From Streptomyces cinnabarinus (GTDB taxonomy: Bacteria > Actinomycetota > Actinomycetes > Streptomycetales > Streptomycetaceae): a stretch of 64,000 nucleotides of DNA. The notes under the pieces were generated by a model. That model made no database searches. It had not been told where the DNA came from and was given only the letters and a program-made list of their open reading frames with translations. The DNA lies in NCBI RefSeq assembly GCF_027270315.1, contig NZ_CP114413.1:806001-870000 (forward strand), given 5' to 3'. Position numbers and translations under genes: made by a program. This document shows positions 1 to 8,853 of the stretch, in pieces. Position 1 is the stretch's first letter. Each line of letters begins with the position of its first letter.

Positions 1-208
1 GGCGCAGCAGCCCGCACCGCTGCAACAGGCCCCCGCGGCGTACATCCCGCAGCAGGCGGCAGCGCCTCGCGGCTATCCCGGTCCGCAGCCCCAGCAGCCG
101 CGCCCCGCGGCGCCCATGGGCTACGAGGCGATGCGTCCCGCGGCGCCCCGGCCCGCGGCCCCGTCGTACCAGGACCCGTACAACAACCAGCAGTACCGCG
201 GCTACTGA
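1..208 (+). CDS. C-terminal tail of a Pro/Gln/Ala-rich protein (5' end outside window)
   Basis: An open frame enters from the left edge (first full codon at base 2) and stops with TGA at 206-208, giving 68 residues. The segment is low complexity: Pro, Gln and Ala make up most of it, with PQQ and RPAAP repeats, and it ends NNQQYRGY. It looks like a disordered tail of a larger protein. The catalytic or structural part lies outside the window, so no function can be given. Codon use has the usual high GC3, so the frame is real. The next gene starts 43 bases downstream on the same strand. Confidence 0.6.
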   Translation, partial: AQQPAPLQQAPAAYIPQQAAAPRGYPGPQPQQPRPAAPMGYEAMRPAAPRPAAPSYQDPYNNQQYRGY

Positions 209-250
209 GCCGTTCCCCGGCCGGTCGGTGCCACCTGGCACGATGACCCC

Positions 251-1078
251 ATGGGGAACGCTCAACTGCACGCGATACACGTTCATCCGGTCAAGGCGTT
301 CCGGGGCTTCGCGCCCCGGGAAGCCGTCGTGGAGCCCTGGGGGCTGACCGGTGACCGTCGCTGGACGCTGATCGACGACGGGGGAAAGGTCGTCACGCAA
401 CGCCAGCAGCCTCGCCTCGCCCTGGCCGCCGCCGAGCTACTGCCCGGCGGCGGCCTTCGGCTGTCCGCGCCCGGGATGGAGCCGCTGACCGTCCCGGTGC
501 CGAAGCCGGTCGCGACCGTCCCGGTGGAGATCTTCCGCGACAAGGTCGAGGCCGTCCCCGCCGAGGACGACGCCGTGCACACCTGGTGCAGCGCCTACCT
601 CGGCGCCCCGGCACGGCTGGTACACCTGGACGACCCCGCCACGCGCCGGCCCGTCGACCCGGAGTTCGCGCTCCCCGGCGAGACCGTCGGCTTCGCCGAC
701 GGCTACCCGCTGCTGCTCACCTCGACCGCCTCGCTGGACGCCCTCAACTCGCTGATCGCCACGGGCGATCACGCGGACGAGGGCCCGCTGCCGATGAACC
801 GCTTCCGGCCGAATGTCGTCGTCGACGGCACCGACGCCTGGGCCGAGGACGACTGGTCGCGCCTCGCCATCGGCGACGTCACCTTCCGGGTCGCCAAGAT
901 GTGCGGACGGTGCGTGGTGACCACCACCGACCAGGGCACCGCCGCGCGGGGCAAGGAGCCCCTGCTCTCCCTCGCCCGGCACCGGCGCATCGGCGGCAAG
1001 CTCGTCTTCGGGCAGAACCTGGTCCCGCTGACCGGCGGCACGATCCGGGTCGGCGATCCGGTCAGGGTCCTCGCGTAG
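251..1078 (+). CDS. MOSC domain-containing protein (YcbX/mARC-like)
   Basis: The 275-residue protein has the two-part layout of MOSC proteins. An N-terminal beta-barrel domain (about residues 5-120, with IHVHPVKAFRG near the start and WTLIDDGGKVVTQRQ) precedes the MOSC domain (about 125-275). Visible MOSC features are the NRFRPNVVVDG segment and the cysteine pair MCGRCVVTTTDQGT, where a family cysteine is thought to bind the molybdenum cofactor sulfur. The family acts in Moco-dependent reduction of N-hydroxylated compounds or related sulfur transfer. The substrate here is unknown. Length is typical. The ATG at 251 has no strong ribosome site, but the barrel starts right after it, so a later start is unlikely. 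Confidence 0.85.
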   Translation: MGNAQLHAIHVHPVKAFRGFAPREAVVEPWGLTGDRRWTLIDDGGKVVTQRQQPRLALAAAELLPGGGLRLSAPGMEPLTVPVPKPVATVPVEIFRDKVEAVPAEDDAVHTWCSAYLGAPARLVHLDDPATRRPVDPEFALPGETVGFADGYPLLLTSTASLDALNSLIATGDHADEGPLPMNRFRPNVVVDGTDAWAEDDWSRLAIGDVTFRVAKMCGRCVVTTTDQGTAARGKEPLLSLARHRRIGGKLVFGQNLVPLTGGTIRVGDPVRVLA

Positions 1079-1244
1079 GCCCTGACGAACGAGTGGGAAC
1101 CGGGGGCGCCGGTCCGTGCGTTGAGTCTTTCGCGAGCGGTTCATGAGAGGCTCCGGCGTAGGTGATTTCGCTCTCTCTCGACCGGGATCGCGCGTGAGCG
1201 GCTCCGCGGGGGGTTATCACGGAGCGGGAAGGGGGTGCGGGAGG

Positions 1245-1853
1245 GTGCGAGCGATCAGTGGGCTCTGGCGCTGGCGGCACAACCCGCTGCGCCGGGCGAC
1301 CGATCTGGCCGAGGCATGGGTGGCGTTCGGCGCCCTGCTGCTCCTCCTCGTCCTGGCCCCCGTGACGGGAGCGACGGTCGGCGCCGTCGCGCAGGACGCC
1401 CTCCAGGAGTCCGTGCGCCAACAGCACGCCTCCCGCCACCTGGTGACCGCGACCGTGACCGAGGTCCTCGGCGACTCCCCGCTCAACTCCGACCCGGAGA
1501 CCGCCGCCACCGGACGGGAGGTCCGCACCCGCGTGCTGGCCGACTGGACCGCCCCGGACGGCACCCCGCACCACGGCCAGGTCACCGCGCGGATCGACGA
1601 CCCGCAGCCCGGGGAGCACTTCACGATCTGGACGGACCGTCAGGGCCGCATCGCCGCCCGCCCGCTGGACTCGGCGACCGCCACCACCCATGCCGTGCTG
1701 GCCGGATTCGGCGCTGCCCTGCTGGCGATCGGCATGATCGAATCGGCCAGAAGGCTGATCGTCTGGCGCATGGTCCGCCGCCGGTACGCCCGTTGGGACC
1801 AGGCATGGGACCGGGCGGGACCGGACTGGGGCCGCACCGGGACCGGCAGCTGA
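1245..1853 (+). CDS. Rv1733c-family two-pass membrane protein
   Basis: The basic N-terminus with LWRWRHNPLRR, a first membrane span (AFGALLLLLVLAPVTGATVG), an extracytoplasmic domain of about 110 residues and a second span near the C-terminus (LAGFGAALLAIGMIESARRL) match the actinobacterial Rv1733c-like family. Its function is unknown. The frame is open from ATG 1143. I chose GTG 1245 (202 residues) because it has a purine-rich stretch just upstream and puts the RWRxNPLRR motif at the N-terminus, as in relatives. The ATG at 1143 would add 34 residues without family features. Family assignment comes from layout and motif; the start is inferred. Confidence 0.7.
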   Translation: MRAISGLWRWRHNPLRRATDLAEAWVAFGALLLLLVLAPVTGATVGAVAQDALQESVRQQHASRHLVTATVTEVLGDSPLNSDPETAATGREVRTRVLADWTAPDGTPHHGQVTARIDDPQPGEHFTIWTDRQGRIAARPLDSATATTHAVLAGFGAALLAIGMIESARRLIVWRMVRRRYARWDQAWDRAGPDWGRTGTGS

Positions 1854-2012
1854 CCGCCTTCCGCCTCTGGTCAACCAGGGACCTGCGCACACGCTACGGT
1901 GGACCGCGCCGACTCTTCGGCGAGGACCCGAGCGAGCCGGCCTCCTGGGTGACTGGAGCGCCCCGGAGGCGACGAGCCATCAGTACGACCGAGGTGGGGG
2001 CACAACAACGCC

Positions 2013-4454
2013 ATGGCACAGGGCACGGTCCAGGTGACACACACCGGCGCTTCGCGGTGGCGGCGCCGCACGGGTGAGTACGCGTCGCTCGCCGCAGCGC
2101 TTCAGGCCGCCGCCGACGGTGACGTCCTCACCATCGCGCCCGGCACCTACCGGGAGAACCTCGTCGTCCAGCGGCCGGTGACCCTGCGCGGCCCCGAGGG
2201 CTCCCCCGGCTCGGTGCGGATCGCTCCCCTGGACGGTGTGCCGCTGACCGTGCGGGCCTCGGCGGTCGTCCAGGACCTGCATGTGGAGGGCCAGGACGCG
2301 GCCGCGCCCGCCGTCCTCGTCGAGGAGGGCGCGCCCGAGCTGGTGGACCTGCGGGTCGTCACCCGCTCCGCGGCCGGGATCGAGGTGCGCGGCGGAGCCC
2401 GGCCGGCCGTGCGGCGCTGCACCGTCGACAACCCCGCGGGCATCGGCATCGCCGTGGTGGACGGCGGGGGCGGGGTGTTCGAGGAGTGCGAGGTCGTCTC
2501 GGCCGGGCAGTCCGGGGTCGCGGTGCGCGGCGGGGCCCACCCCCGTCTCGAACGCTGCCGGGTGCACCACACCTCCGGCTCGGGACTCTCCGCGACCGGG
2601 GAGAACTCCGCGCTGGAAGCGGTCGGTTGCGAGATCTACGAGGTCCGGGGCAGCGGGGTGCAGATCTCCGGCCGCGCCACCGCCCACCTCACCGACTGCG
2701 ATGTGCACCGCACCACCGCGGACGGCGTCACGCTCGACACGGACGCGGTCCTCACCCTCGCCGACTGCCGTATCCACGACATCCCGGAGAACGCGGTCGA
2801 CCTGCGCTCCCGCTCCGTGCTGACGCTGACCCGTACCAGCGTGCGGCAGTTCGGGCGCAACGGACTGTCGGTGTGGGACCCGGGCACCCGCGTGGACGCC
2901 AACCAGTGCGAGATCTTCGACTCGACCGGCGACTACCCGGCCGTCTGGGTCAGCGACGGCGCCACCGCCGTACTCGACTCCTGCCGGGTGCACGACGTGC
3001 CGGACGCCCTGTTCGTCCTGGACCGGGGCTCCCGCGCGGATGTCGTCGACAGCGATCTCACCCAGGTCCGCAACACGGCCGTGTCGGTCAGCGACGGCGC
3101 CACCGCCCAACTCGACGACTGCCGTATCCGGGACGCGGCGACCGGCGCCTGGTTCCGCGACCACGGCAGCGGCGGCACCCTCGCCAACTGCACGCTGGAC
3201 GGCGTGCAGACCGGAGTGATCGTCACCAAGGGCGCCGACCCCACCATCGAGCGGTGCACCGTCGACTCCCCCGCGGAAGCGGGCTTCTACGTGTCGGCGG
3301 GCGGCCGCGGCTCCTTCCTGAACTGCCGGGTCACCGGCAGCGCCGGATACGGCTTCCATGTGATCGACGGCTGCCGTACGACGCTGCGGAAGTGCCGGAC
3401 GGAGCGGTGCGCGCGCGGGGGTTACGAGTTCGCCGACAGCGGCCCCGACGCGGGCGCCGGCACCGGTCCCGTCGTCGAGGACTGCACCAGCGACGAGAGC
3501 GCGGGGGTGCGCCCGCCCACCGCTCCCCGGGAGACGGCCGTGCAGACGGCGAGTCAGTCGCCGGGCCTGCTGGGCGCGATCCCCGGTCAGCGCACCACCG
3601 AACAGGAGCCGCTGATCACGCCCGAGGCGCCGGAGCAGCCGGCCCGCACCTCCAAGGCCGTCCTCGGTGAACTGGACGCGCTGGTGGGCCTGGACAGCGT
3701 CAAGCGCGAGGTACGGGCGCTGACCGACATGATCGAGGTCGGCCGGCGCCGCCAGCAGGCCGGTCTGAAGGCCGCCTCCGTCAAGCGGCACCTGGTCTTC
3801 ACCGGCTCCCCCGGCACCGGAAAGACGACGGTCGCCCGGCTCTACGGCGAGATCCTCGCCTCGCTCGGGGTCCTGGAGAAGGGCCATCTCGTCGAGGTGT
3901 CCCGGGTCGACCTGGTCGGCGAGCACATCGGCTCCACCGCGATCCGCACCCAGGAGGCCTTCGACAAGGCGCGCGGCGGTGTGCTGTTCATCGACGAGGC
4001 CTATGCGCTCTCACCGGAGGACTCCGGCCGGGACTTCGGCAAGGAGGCCATCGACACCCTGGTCAAGCTGATGGAGGACCACCGCGACGCGGTGGTGGTG
4101 ATCGTCGCGGGCTACACGGCGGAGATGGAGCGGTTCCTCTCCGTCAACCCCGGTGTGGCGTCCCGCTTCTCGCGAACCATCACCTTCTGCGACTACAACG
4201 CCGAGGAACTGCTGCGGATCGTCGAGCAGCAGGCCGAGGAGCACGAGTACCGGCTGGCGCCGGGCGCCGCCGAGGCGCTGCTCACCTACTTCACGGCGAT
4301 GCCCAAGGGACCCGCGTTCGGCAACGGCCGCACCGCGCGGCAGACCTTCGAGGCGATGGTGGAGCGGCATGCGAGCCGGGTCGCCCAGCTGGAGGAGCCC
4401 AGCACGGACGATCTGACGCTGCTCTACGCGGAGGATCTGCCCGAGTCGCCGTGA
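2013..4454 (+). CDS. Right-handed beta-helix repeat protein fused to a CbxX/EccA-like AAA+ ATPase
   Basis: This 813-residue protein has two parts. Residues of about 20-510 form about 20 short repeats with a pattern like CxIxDxxxxGVxVxxGAxxxLxxC, typical of parallel beta-helix (pectate-lyase-like) domains. A Pro/Glu/Thr-rich linker (about 510-555) leads to an AAA+ ATPase of the CbxX/CfxQ (EccA, stage V sporulation K) type. It has Walker A GSPGTGKTT near residues 598-606, Walker B VLFIDEAYAL, and sensor and arginine segments (VIVAGY, NPGVASRF). EccA-like ATPases act with type VII secretion or as Rubisco activases. No esx or ecc gene is present here, so the partner is unknown. The helix may be a recognition scaffold (inference). 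It stands alone on the plus strand. Confidence 0.85.
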   Translation: MAQGTVQVTHTGASRWRRRTGEYASLAAALQAAADGDVLTIAPGTYRENLVVQRPVTLRGPEGSPGSVRIAPLDGVPLTVRASAVVQDLHVEGQDAAAPAVLVEEGAPELVDLRVVTRSAAGIEVRGGARPAVRRCTVDNPAGIGIAVVDGGGGVFEECEVVSAGQSGVAVRGGAHPRLERCRVHHTSGSGLSATGENSALEAVGCEIYEVRGSGVQISGRATAHLTDCDVHRTTADGVTLDTDAVLTLADCRIHDIPENAVDLRSRSVLTLTRTSVRQFGRNGLSVWDPGTRVDANQCEIFDSTGDYPAVWVSDGATAVLDSCRVHDVPDALFVLDRGSRADVVDSDLTQVRNTAVSVSDGATAQLDDCRIRDAATGAWFRDHGSGGTLANCTLDGVQTGVIVTKGADPTIERCTVDSPAEAGFYVSAGGRGSFLNCRVTGSAGYGFHVIDGCRTTLRKCRTERCARGGYEFADSGPDAGAGTGPVVEDCTSDESAGVRPPTAPRETAVQTASQSPGLLGAIPGQRTTEQEPLITPEAPEQPARTSKAVLGELDALVGLDSVKREVRALTDMIEVGRRRQQAGLKAASVKRHLVFTGSPGTGKTTVARLYGEILASLGVLEKGHLVEVSRVDLVGEHIGSTAIRTQEAFDKARGGVLFIDEAYALSPEDSGRDFGKEAIDTLVKLMEDHRDAVVVIVAGYTAEMERFLSVNPGVASRFSRTITFCDYNAEELLRIVEQQAEEHEYRLAPGAAEALLTYFTAMPKGPAFGNGRTARQTFEAMVERHASRVAQLEEPSTDDLTLLYAEDLPESP

Positions 4455-4524
4455 CCGCGTCGGCCGGGGAGCATGGCTGCCGTGACGACGTGACGCAGAG
4501 CGCGCACGCGGAAAGGCGACGGTC

Positions 4525-4917
4525 ATGCTGGGAGAGAGCAAGGCATTCAGCGGCTTCTCGGTGGACGACATCGGCAGGGCCAAGGAGTTCTACGGCACCA
4601 CCCTCGGCCTGCGGGTGTCCGAGACGGGCGGGATGCTGACCCTGCACCTCGGCGGGGACACCGATGTGTTCGTGTACCCGAAGGACAACCACACGCCGGC
4701 CTCGTTCACGATCCTCAACTTCCCCGTGGACGACATCGACAAGGCCGTCACCGAGCTGGTCGCCCGTGGAGTGACGTTCGAGAGGTACGAGGGCTTCGGG
4801 CAGGACGACAAGAACATCGCCCGCAGCGCAGGACAGGACCAGATGCAGGGGCCGGACATCGCCTGGTTCAAGGATCCCGCGGGGAACGTTCTGTCCGTGC
4901 TGTCGGGATCGATGTAG
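4525..4917 (+). CDS. VOC family protein (glyoxalase/bleomycin-resistance fold)
   Basis: The 130-residue protein has the paired beta-alpha-beta-beta-beta units of vicinal-oxygen-chelate proteins: SVDDIGRAKEFYGTTLGLRV in the first half, and FPVDDIDKAVTELVARGV followed by WFKDPAGNVLSVL in the second. The final DPxGN strand is diagnostic. Substrates in this superfamily range from glyoxal adducts to antibiotics and cannot be read from sequence. A GGAAAGG ribosome site precedes ATG 4525. The 3' end overlaps the convergent membrane hydrolase gene by 50 bases. Confidence 0.8.
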   Translation: MLGESKAFSGFSVDDIGRAKEFYGTTLGLRVSETGGMLTLHLGGDTDVFVYPKDNHTPASFTILNFPVDDIDKAVTELVARGVTFERYEGFGQDDKNIARSAGQDQMQGPDIAWFKDPAGNVLSVLSGSM

Positions 4918-7198
4918 CGCGCAGCCGGGCCAGGAGGCGTTCGCGTTCCTCGGCGAAGGCGGGGTCCGCCTGGTAGTCGGAGTGCCCGAGGATCGGCGCG
5001 GGCAGGGGGTGCGCTTCGGTGCGCCCGTAGGCCAGCGGGTCCTTGAGGGCGTCGCGGTCCACTTCGGGGCCGCATTCGCCGGGGAGCAGCACCGGGCCGC
5101 CGATGGGGTCGGTGGGCCGGTGCAGATTGCGCCAGCAGTCGACGTCGTGGTGCAGGGCGCTGAGCGCGGCCGGGCCGAAGTGGGCCGGGAACCAGCGGCC
5201 GTAGAGGCGCTCCAGGGGTGAGCCGTAGGTCAGCAGGGCGACGCGTTTGCGGACGGACGGTTTCAGCTGCCAGGCGGCGGCCGCGGCCAGGACACTGCCC
5301 TGGGAGTGGCCGGACAGGACGAGCCGTCCGCCGGTGGCCTCGGTCCAGGTGGCCATCCGCCAGGTCAGGTCGGGTACCGCGCGTTCTGCGTAGCAGGGCG
5401 GGGCGAAGGGGTGGGCGGCGCGCGGCCAGAAGGTGCCGACGTCCCAGAGGATGCCGATGGTGCGGCGGGCAGAGGCGTCCTTGTAGGCGCGTCGGCCCCA
5501 GGTGACGAACAGTATGAAGCCGAGGCCGATCAGCCAGGACCCGAGGGCCTGGGCGGTCTCGGCGGCGCCCTGGACGAAGGCGGGCGCCGGTTCGGTGGCC
5601 GCGGCCGGTGTCCTGTCGGTGGCCAGGGCACCTACCAGCGCTCCCGCGCCGAGGAGCAGGGTCGTGGTGGAGACGACCGCGACGAGCAGCGGTCCCCGGT
5701 CGGTGAGCGTGGCCATCGCACGGGTGCGGGCGATACGGCGGCTGCGCGTGCTGTCCTCGGGCTCGCCCCGGTGGTCACGCTCCACGGCGGCCCGTTCGGC
5801 GCGGGCCAGGCGCCAGGTCCGCCGGCCGAGCCCCCCGCACAGCAGGAGCACGAGCAGCAGCAGGGGCGGGATCACGGACGCCTGCCAGGTCAGCAGGACG
5901 GGCGGGCCGGGGATCGACACATGCGTGCCGTCGAGCCAGTCGGCGACGCGCTGGGCGACACCGCCCGACATCACCCCTCCGAGGGCGCAGGCCAGCATCG
6001 CGACGGCGGGCCCGCCGAGGCCCCGGATCGCGGCCCGTGCGTCGGGGTGGGTACGGTGCAGGGCGTGGGCGATCACGCCCAGGACGATGACGAGCAGGCC
6101 CTGGACGAAGGCGAGGGCGCCGAAGGTGGCGTCGCCGGGGAGCCGGCCGCTCGACACCCACCCCGGGCGCGCCCAGGCGGCGTAGCCGAGGGTGAGGGCC
6201 AGCAGGGCGAGACAGCCGAGCGGGAGACGGCGTACGAGACGGTCGTCGAGGTGCTGGTCGAGGCGGTTCTCGCTGCGGCCCCGGCGGCAGACCACCCAGA
6301 TCACCACGGCCGCCGCGGCCAGGAGGGCCGCCTCCAGGAGGCGGCCGAGCGCGTCGAGGGCGATGGGGCCGCCGGAGCGGTGGTCGAAGCGGGCCGCGGG
6401 CAGGCCCACCGCGGCGGCGACCGTCAACAGGCCCGCAGCGGTGTGCGCGGCACGCAGCCGGGCCACCAGACGGCGGCCGTACCAGAAGCCGGGGCGGCCG
6501 AGGGCGGTGCGGTCGGTCTCCTCGTCGGGTCGCTCTCCGCCGACGCGGGGCTCCTGGGACTCGTACGCGCTCCAGGTGCGGTGGGAGAGGTACCAGAGCA
6601 GTCCGGTGAGGGCGAGGGGCACCAGGGCGGCGAGGGCGAGACGGCGGCCGGGCGGGCTCCACCAGCCGTTGTTCGACACCTCGGGCGACAGGAAGCCCAG
6701 CCAGGAGTGCCGGTCGGCGCACGCGCGGGTGCCCGCGCACTGCCAGGCGGTGAGGTCGAGGGCGACCTCGCACGCGGCGGCGACGAGCAGGACGGTCAGC
6801 GAGAGCCCGGCGAGCCGGACGAGCAGGCCGTACAGGCGGACCGTGCGGACCCGGCCGCGGGCGCTGGGGCGCATCCAGTGGGCGAGGTTGACCACCATGA
6901 ACGGCAGCAGCAACAGCCACAGGGCGCGGGCGCCGTTGCCGGAGGTGAGGTTGCACCAGACGTACGCCTCCGGGACCGGCCGGTCCCGGTAGTCGTCCGG
7001 GCGGGACTCGGCGTCGGTGTCGTCGGCGCGCCGGAAGACGGCCGCGGTGTCGTCACCGGTGATCCGCTCGGTGCGGGGATCACCGAGCATGTCCTCGGGC
7101 GTGGTCCCGCCCACGCCGTGGACCAGGAGCTCCAGGGCGATGTCCGCTTCACCGGGCCGCCGCTCGGCGGCCGCGGCATGTTCTGGCGCGCGCTCCAC
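4868..7198 (-). CDS. Polytopic membrane protein with a split alpha/beta-hydrolase (lipase-like) domain
   Basis: Near the N-terminus the protein has a lipase-type oxyanion strand (ELLVHGVGG, about residues 23-31). This is followed by some 600 residues holding about ten hydrophobic spans, then a nucleophile elbow LSGHSQGS (about 628-635) and a possible catalytic His in ILGHSDY near residue 739. The alpha/beta-hydrolase fold thus appears interrupted by a membrane block. Such proteins occur in Streptomyces as lipase-like membrane proteins; their substrate is unknown. I chose GTG 7198 (776 residues), which has GGGGGAAG about 10 bases upstream. The frame extends to a GTG at 7249 that lacks a ribosome site. 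The gene is convergent with the VOC gene and divergent from the DeoR gene. Confidence 0.7.
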   Translation of the reverse strand: MERAPEHAAAAERRPGEADIALELLVHGVGGTTPEDMLGDPRTERITGDDTAAVFRRADDTDAESRPDDYRDRPVPEAYVWCNLTSGNGARALWLLLLPFMVVNLAHWMRPSARGRVRTVRLYGLLVRLAGLSLTVLLVAAACEVALDLTAWQCAGTRACADRHSWLGFLSPEVSNNGWWSPPGRRLALAALVPLALTGLLWYLSHRTWSAYESQEPRVGGERPDEETDRTALGRPGFWYGRRLVARLRAAHTAAGLLTVAAAVGLPAARFDHRSGGPIALDALGRLLEAALLAAAAVVIWVVCRRGRSENRLDQHLDDRLVRRLPLGCLALLALTLGYAAWARPGWVSSGRLPGDATFGALAFVQGLLVIVLGVIAHALHRTHPDARAAIRGLGGPAVAMLACALGGVMSGGVAQRVADWLDGTHVSIPGPPVLLTWQASVIPPLLLLVLLLCGGLGRRTWRLARAERAAVERDHRGEPEDSTRSRRIARTRAMATLTDRGPLLVAVVSTTTLLLGAGALVGALATDRTPAAATEPAPAFVQGAAETAQALGSWLIGLGFILFVTWGRRAYKDASARRTIGILWDVGTFWPRAAHPFAPPCYAERAVPDLTWRMATWTEATGGRLVLSGHSQGSVLAAAAAWQLKPSVRKRVALLTYGSPLERLYGRWFPAHFGPAALSALHHDVDCWRNLHRPTDPIGGPVLLPGECGPEVDRDALKDPLAYGRTEAHPLPAPILGHSDYQADPAFAEERERLLARLRATSIPTARTERSPRDP

Positions 7199-7305
7199 TG
7201 TTTCGCACTTCCCCCGTGACGAGCCGTCGGCTTGTGTCCGTGCGGGCACCAGGATCGCCGCTGAACGGGCGGCTCACACCCCTCGTCACGGAATCTCCCC
7301 GATCC

Positions 7306-7346
7306 GGGTGACATGCGGGGAACGGATGATGCGAGGGTGACATGCG
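7306..7346 (+). promoter_or_regulatory. Direct repeat upstream of the DeoR-type regulator gene (candidate operator)
   Basis: GGGTGACATGCG occurs twice in the same orientation, at 7306-7317 and 7335-7346, 29 bases apart. The repeat lies in the 291-base divergent region between the membrane hydrolase and the DeoR-type gene. DeoR-family proteins often bind direct repeats spaced in this range, so it is a plausible autoregulatory site. The rest of 7199-7489 shows no gene. Confidence 0.4.
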
Positions 7347-7489
7347 CGCGTCGTGCCGGTCGGTGGCGCATGCCGCGGCACGGCGTGCGAGGATGGGACG
7401 TCCGCGCCCCCGAACCAGCAGAACTTCCTTGTCGGAGCGGGTACGCGGCGCGGGCGGGACGGCTTGAGGCGAAAGGAACCGGAGCGTAC

Positions 7490-8323
7490 GTGAGTGAGAA
7501 TCAGAACCTCCTCGCGGAGCAGCGCCGCGCCCTGATCCTGGACGAGGTCCGGCGGCGTGGCGGGGTTCGGGTCAATGAGCTCACCCGCAAGCTCGGCGTG
7601 TCGGACATGACCGTGCGCCGTGATCTCGACGCGCTGGCCCGGCAGGGCGTGCTGGAGAAGGTGCACGGCGGCGCCGTCCCGGTGGTCGAGGCGAGCACCC
7701 ATGAGCCGGGCTTCGAGGCCAAGTCGGGCCTGGAGCTGACGGCCAAGGAGGACATCGCGCGGTCCGCGGCGCAGTTGGTGGCGCCGGGCGCGGCCATCGC
7801 GCTGTCGGGCGGTACGACAACGTACGCGCTGGCGCATCAGCTGGTGGACGTGCCCGACCTGACCGTCGTCACCAACTCGGTGCGGGTGGCCGATGTCTTC
7901 CATGTCGCGCAGCGCACCTCGGGCCCCCGGCAGGGCGCGGCCACGGTCGTACTGACCGGCGGGGTGCGCACCCCCTCCGACTCGCTCGTCGGCCCGGTCG
8001 CCGACCAGGCCATCGCGGCACTCCACTTCGACGTGCTCTTCCTCGGCGTGCACGGGATATCGCTGGAGGCCGGTCTGTCCACGCCGAACCTCGCCGAGGC
8101 GGAGACCAACCGCCGGCTGGTGCAGTCGGCGCGCCGGGTCGTGGTGGTCGCCGACCACACCAAGTGGGGTGTGGTGGGGCTGAGTTCGTTCGCGGCGCTG
8201 CACCAGGTGGACACGCTGGTGACGGACCGCGGGCTCCCGGCCGAGGCCCGTGCGCAGGTGTCGGAGCAGCTGCGGCGGCTGGTCGTGGCGGGTGAGCCCG
8301 AGGACGACGCCGCAGACAGCTGA
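7490..8323 (+). CDS. DeoR/GlpR family transcriptional regulator
   Basis: The 277-residue protein has a DeoR helix-turn-helix at about residues 10-65 (RALILDEVRRRGGVRVNELT, then VSDMTVRRDLDALARQGVLEKVHGG in two stretches) and a C-terminal sugar-phosphate sensor domain (DeoRC) with ALSGGTTTYAL and VVADHTKWG. Family members repress sugar or sugar-phosphate genes and are released by a phosphorylated sugar. The upstream frame is open from 7313, but GTG 7490 has AAAGGA upstream and puts the HTH at the normal distance. No sugar operon adjoins it; the next gene is an unrelated SRPBCC protein, so the target is unknown and it may act at a distance. Confidence 0.85.
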   Translation: MSENQNLLAEQRRALILDEVRRRGGVRVNELTRKLGVSDMTVRRDLDALARQGVLEKVHGGAVPVVEASTHEPGFEAKSGLELTAKEDIARSAAQLVAPGAAIALSGGTTTYALAHQLVDVPDLTVVTNSVRVADVFHVAQRTSGPRQGAATVVLTGGVRTPSDSLVGPVADQAIAALHFDVLFLGVHGISLEAGLSTPNLAEAETNRRLVQSARRVVVVADHTKWGVVGLSSFAALHQVDTLVTDRGLPAEARAQVSEQLRRLVVAGEPEDDAADS

Positions 8324-8375
8324 CGCGACGTCAACTAGGGTGGCGTTTCCGGCCATTGCCAAGGGGGTTGCGTCC

Positions 8376-8852
8376 ATGCTCCGCCGACTGCGGCACGAGG
8401 GGCTCGACTTCGTCGAGACCGCTCCGGTACGACTGGTCTTCACCCGCGAACTCTCCGCCCCGCCCGACGCCGTCTTCCACGCCCTCGCCGAGGATGTGCC
8501 CGGCTGGACCCGGTGGTTCGCCGCGGTGACGCGTGCCGAGCCGGTCGAGGAGCCCTGGCCGGGACGCCGGATCCACCTGCGCGGTGGCGTCCGCTTCGAG
8601 GAGAGCGTCCTGGTGGCGGAGCGGCCCGAGGTGTACGCCTACCGGGTGGACGCGACCAACGCACCGGGCCCGCGCGCCCTGGTCGAGGAGTGGCGCCTGG
8701 CACCGGCCGGGACGGGCACGCGCGTCCGCTGGACGTTCGCGGCGGACGGCCCGGCACCCTTCCGAATGCTGCTGAGGGCGGCGCGTCCCGGTCTCGGCCG
8801 GTCCTTCCGGGACGCGGTCACCTCGCTGGACCGGCTGCTGGCCGCGCGGTGA
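8376..8852 (+). CDS. SRPBCC family (START/polyketide cyclase-like) protein
   Basis: This 158-residue single-domain protein begins its fold with LVFTRELSAPPDAVFHALAE and continues with VPGWTRWFAAVTRAEPVE, a start common to the SRPBCC hydrophobic-pocket superfamily. Later strands include RVRWTFAADGP and a C-terminal helix (GLGRSFRDAVTSLDRLLAAR). Such proteins bind hydrophobic ligands; no catalytic residues are evident. ATG 8376 follows AAGGGGG by 8 bases. The longer frame from 8250 would overlap the DeoR gene and lacks family sequence. It is convergent with the PLP enzyme gene, with 1 base between the stops. Confidence 0.75.
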   Translation: MLRRLRHEGLDFVETAPVRLVFTRELSAPPDAVFHALAEDVPGWTRWFAAVTRAEPVEEPWPGRRIHLRGGVRFEESVLVAERPEVYAYRVDATNAPGPRALVEEWRLAPAGTGTRVRWTFAADGPAPFRMLLRAARPGLGRSFRDAVTSLDRLLAAR

Positions 8853-8853
8853 G

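Noticed and set aside
1980..3926. 648-codon minus-strand frame opposite the beta-helix/AAA gene
   Set aside because: Mirror frame of a GC-rich gene. Composition is Gly/Ala/Arg/His/Val-rich low complexity with no motif, while the plus strand has clear Walker motifs.
5306..7219. 637-codon plus-strand frame opposite the membrane hydrolase
   Set aside because: Gly/Glu/Arg-rich shadow frame; the minus strand shows membrane spans and a nucleophile elbow.
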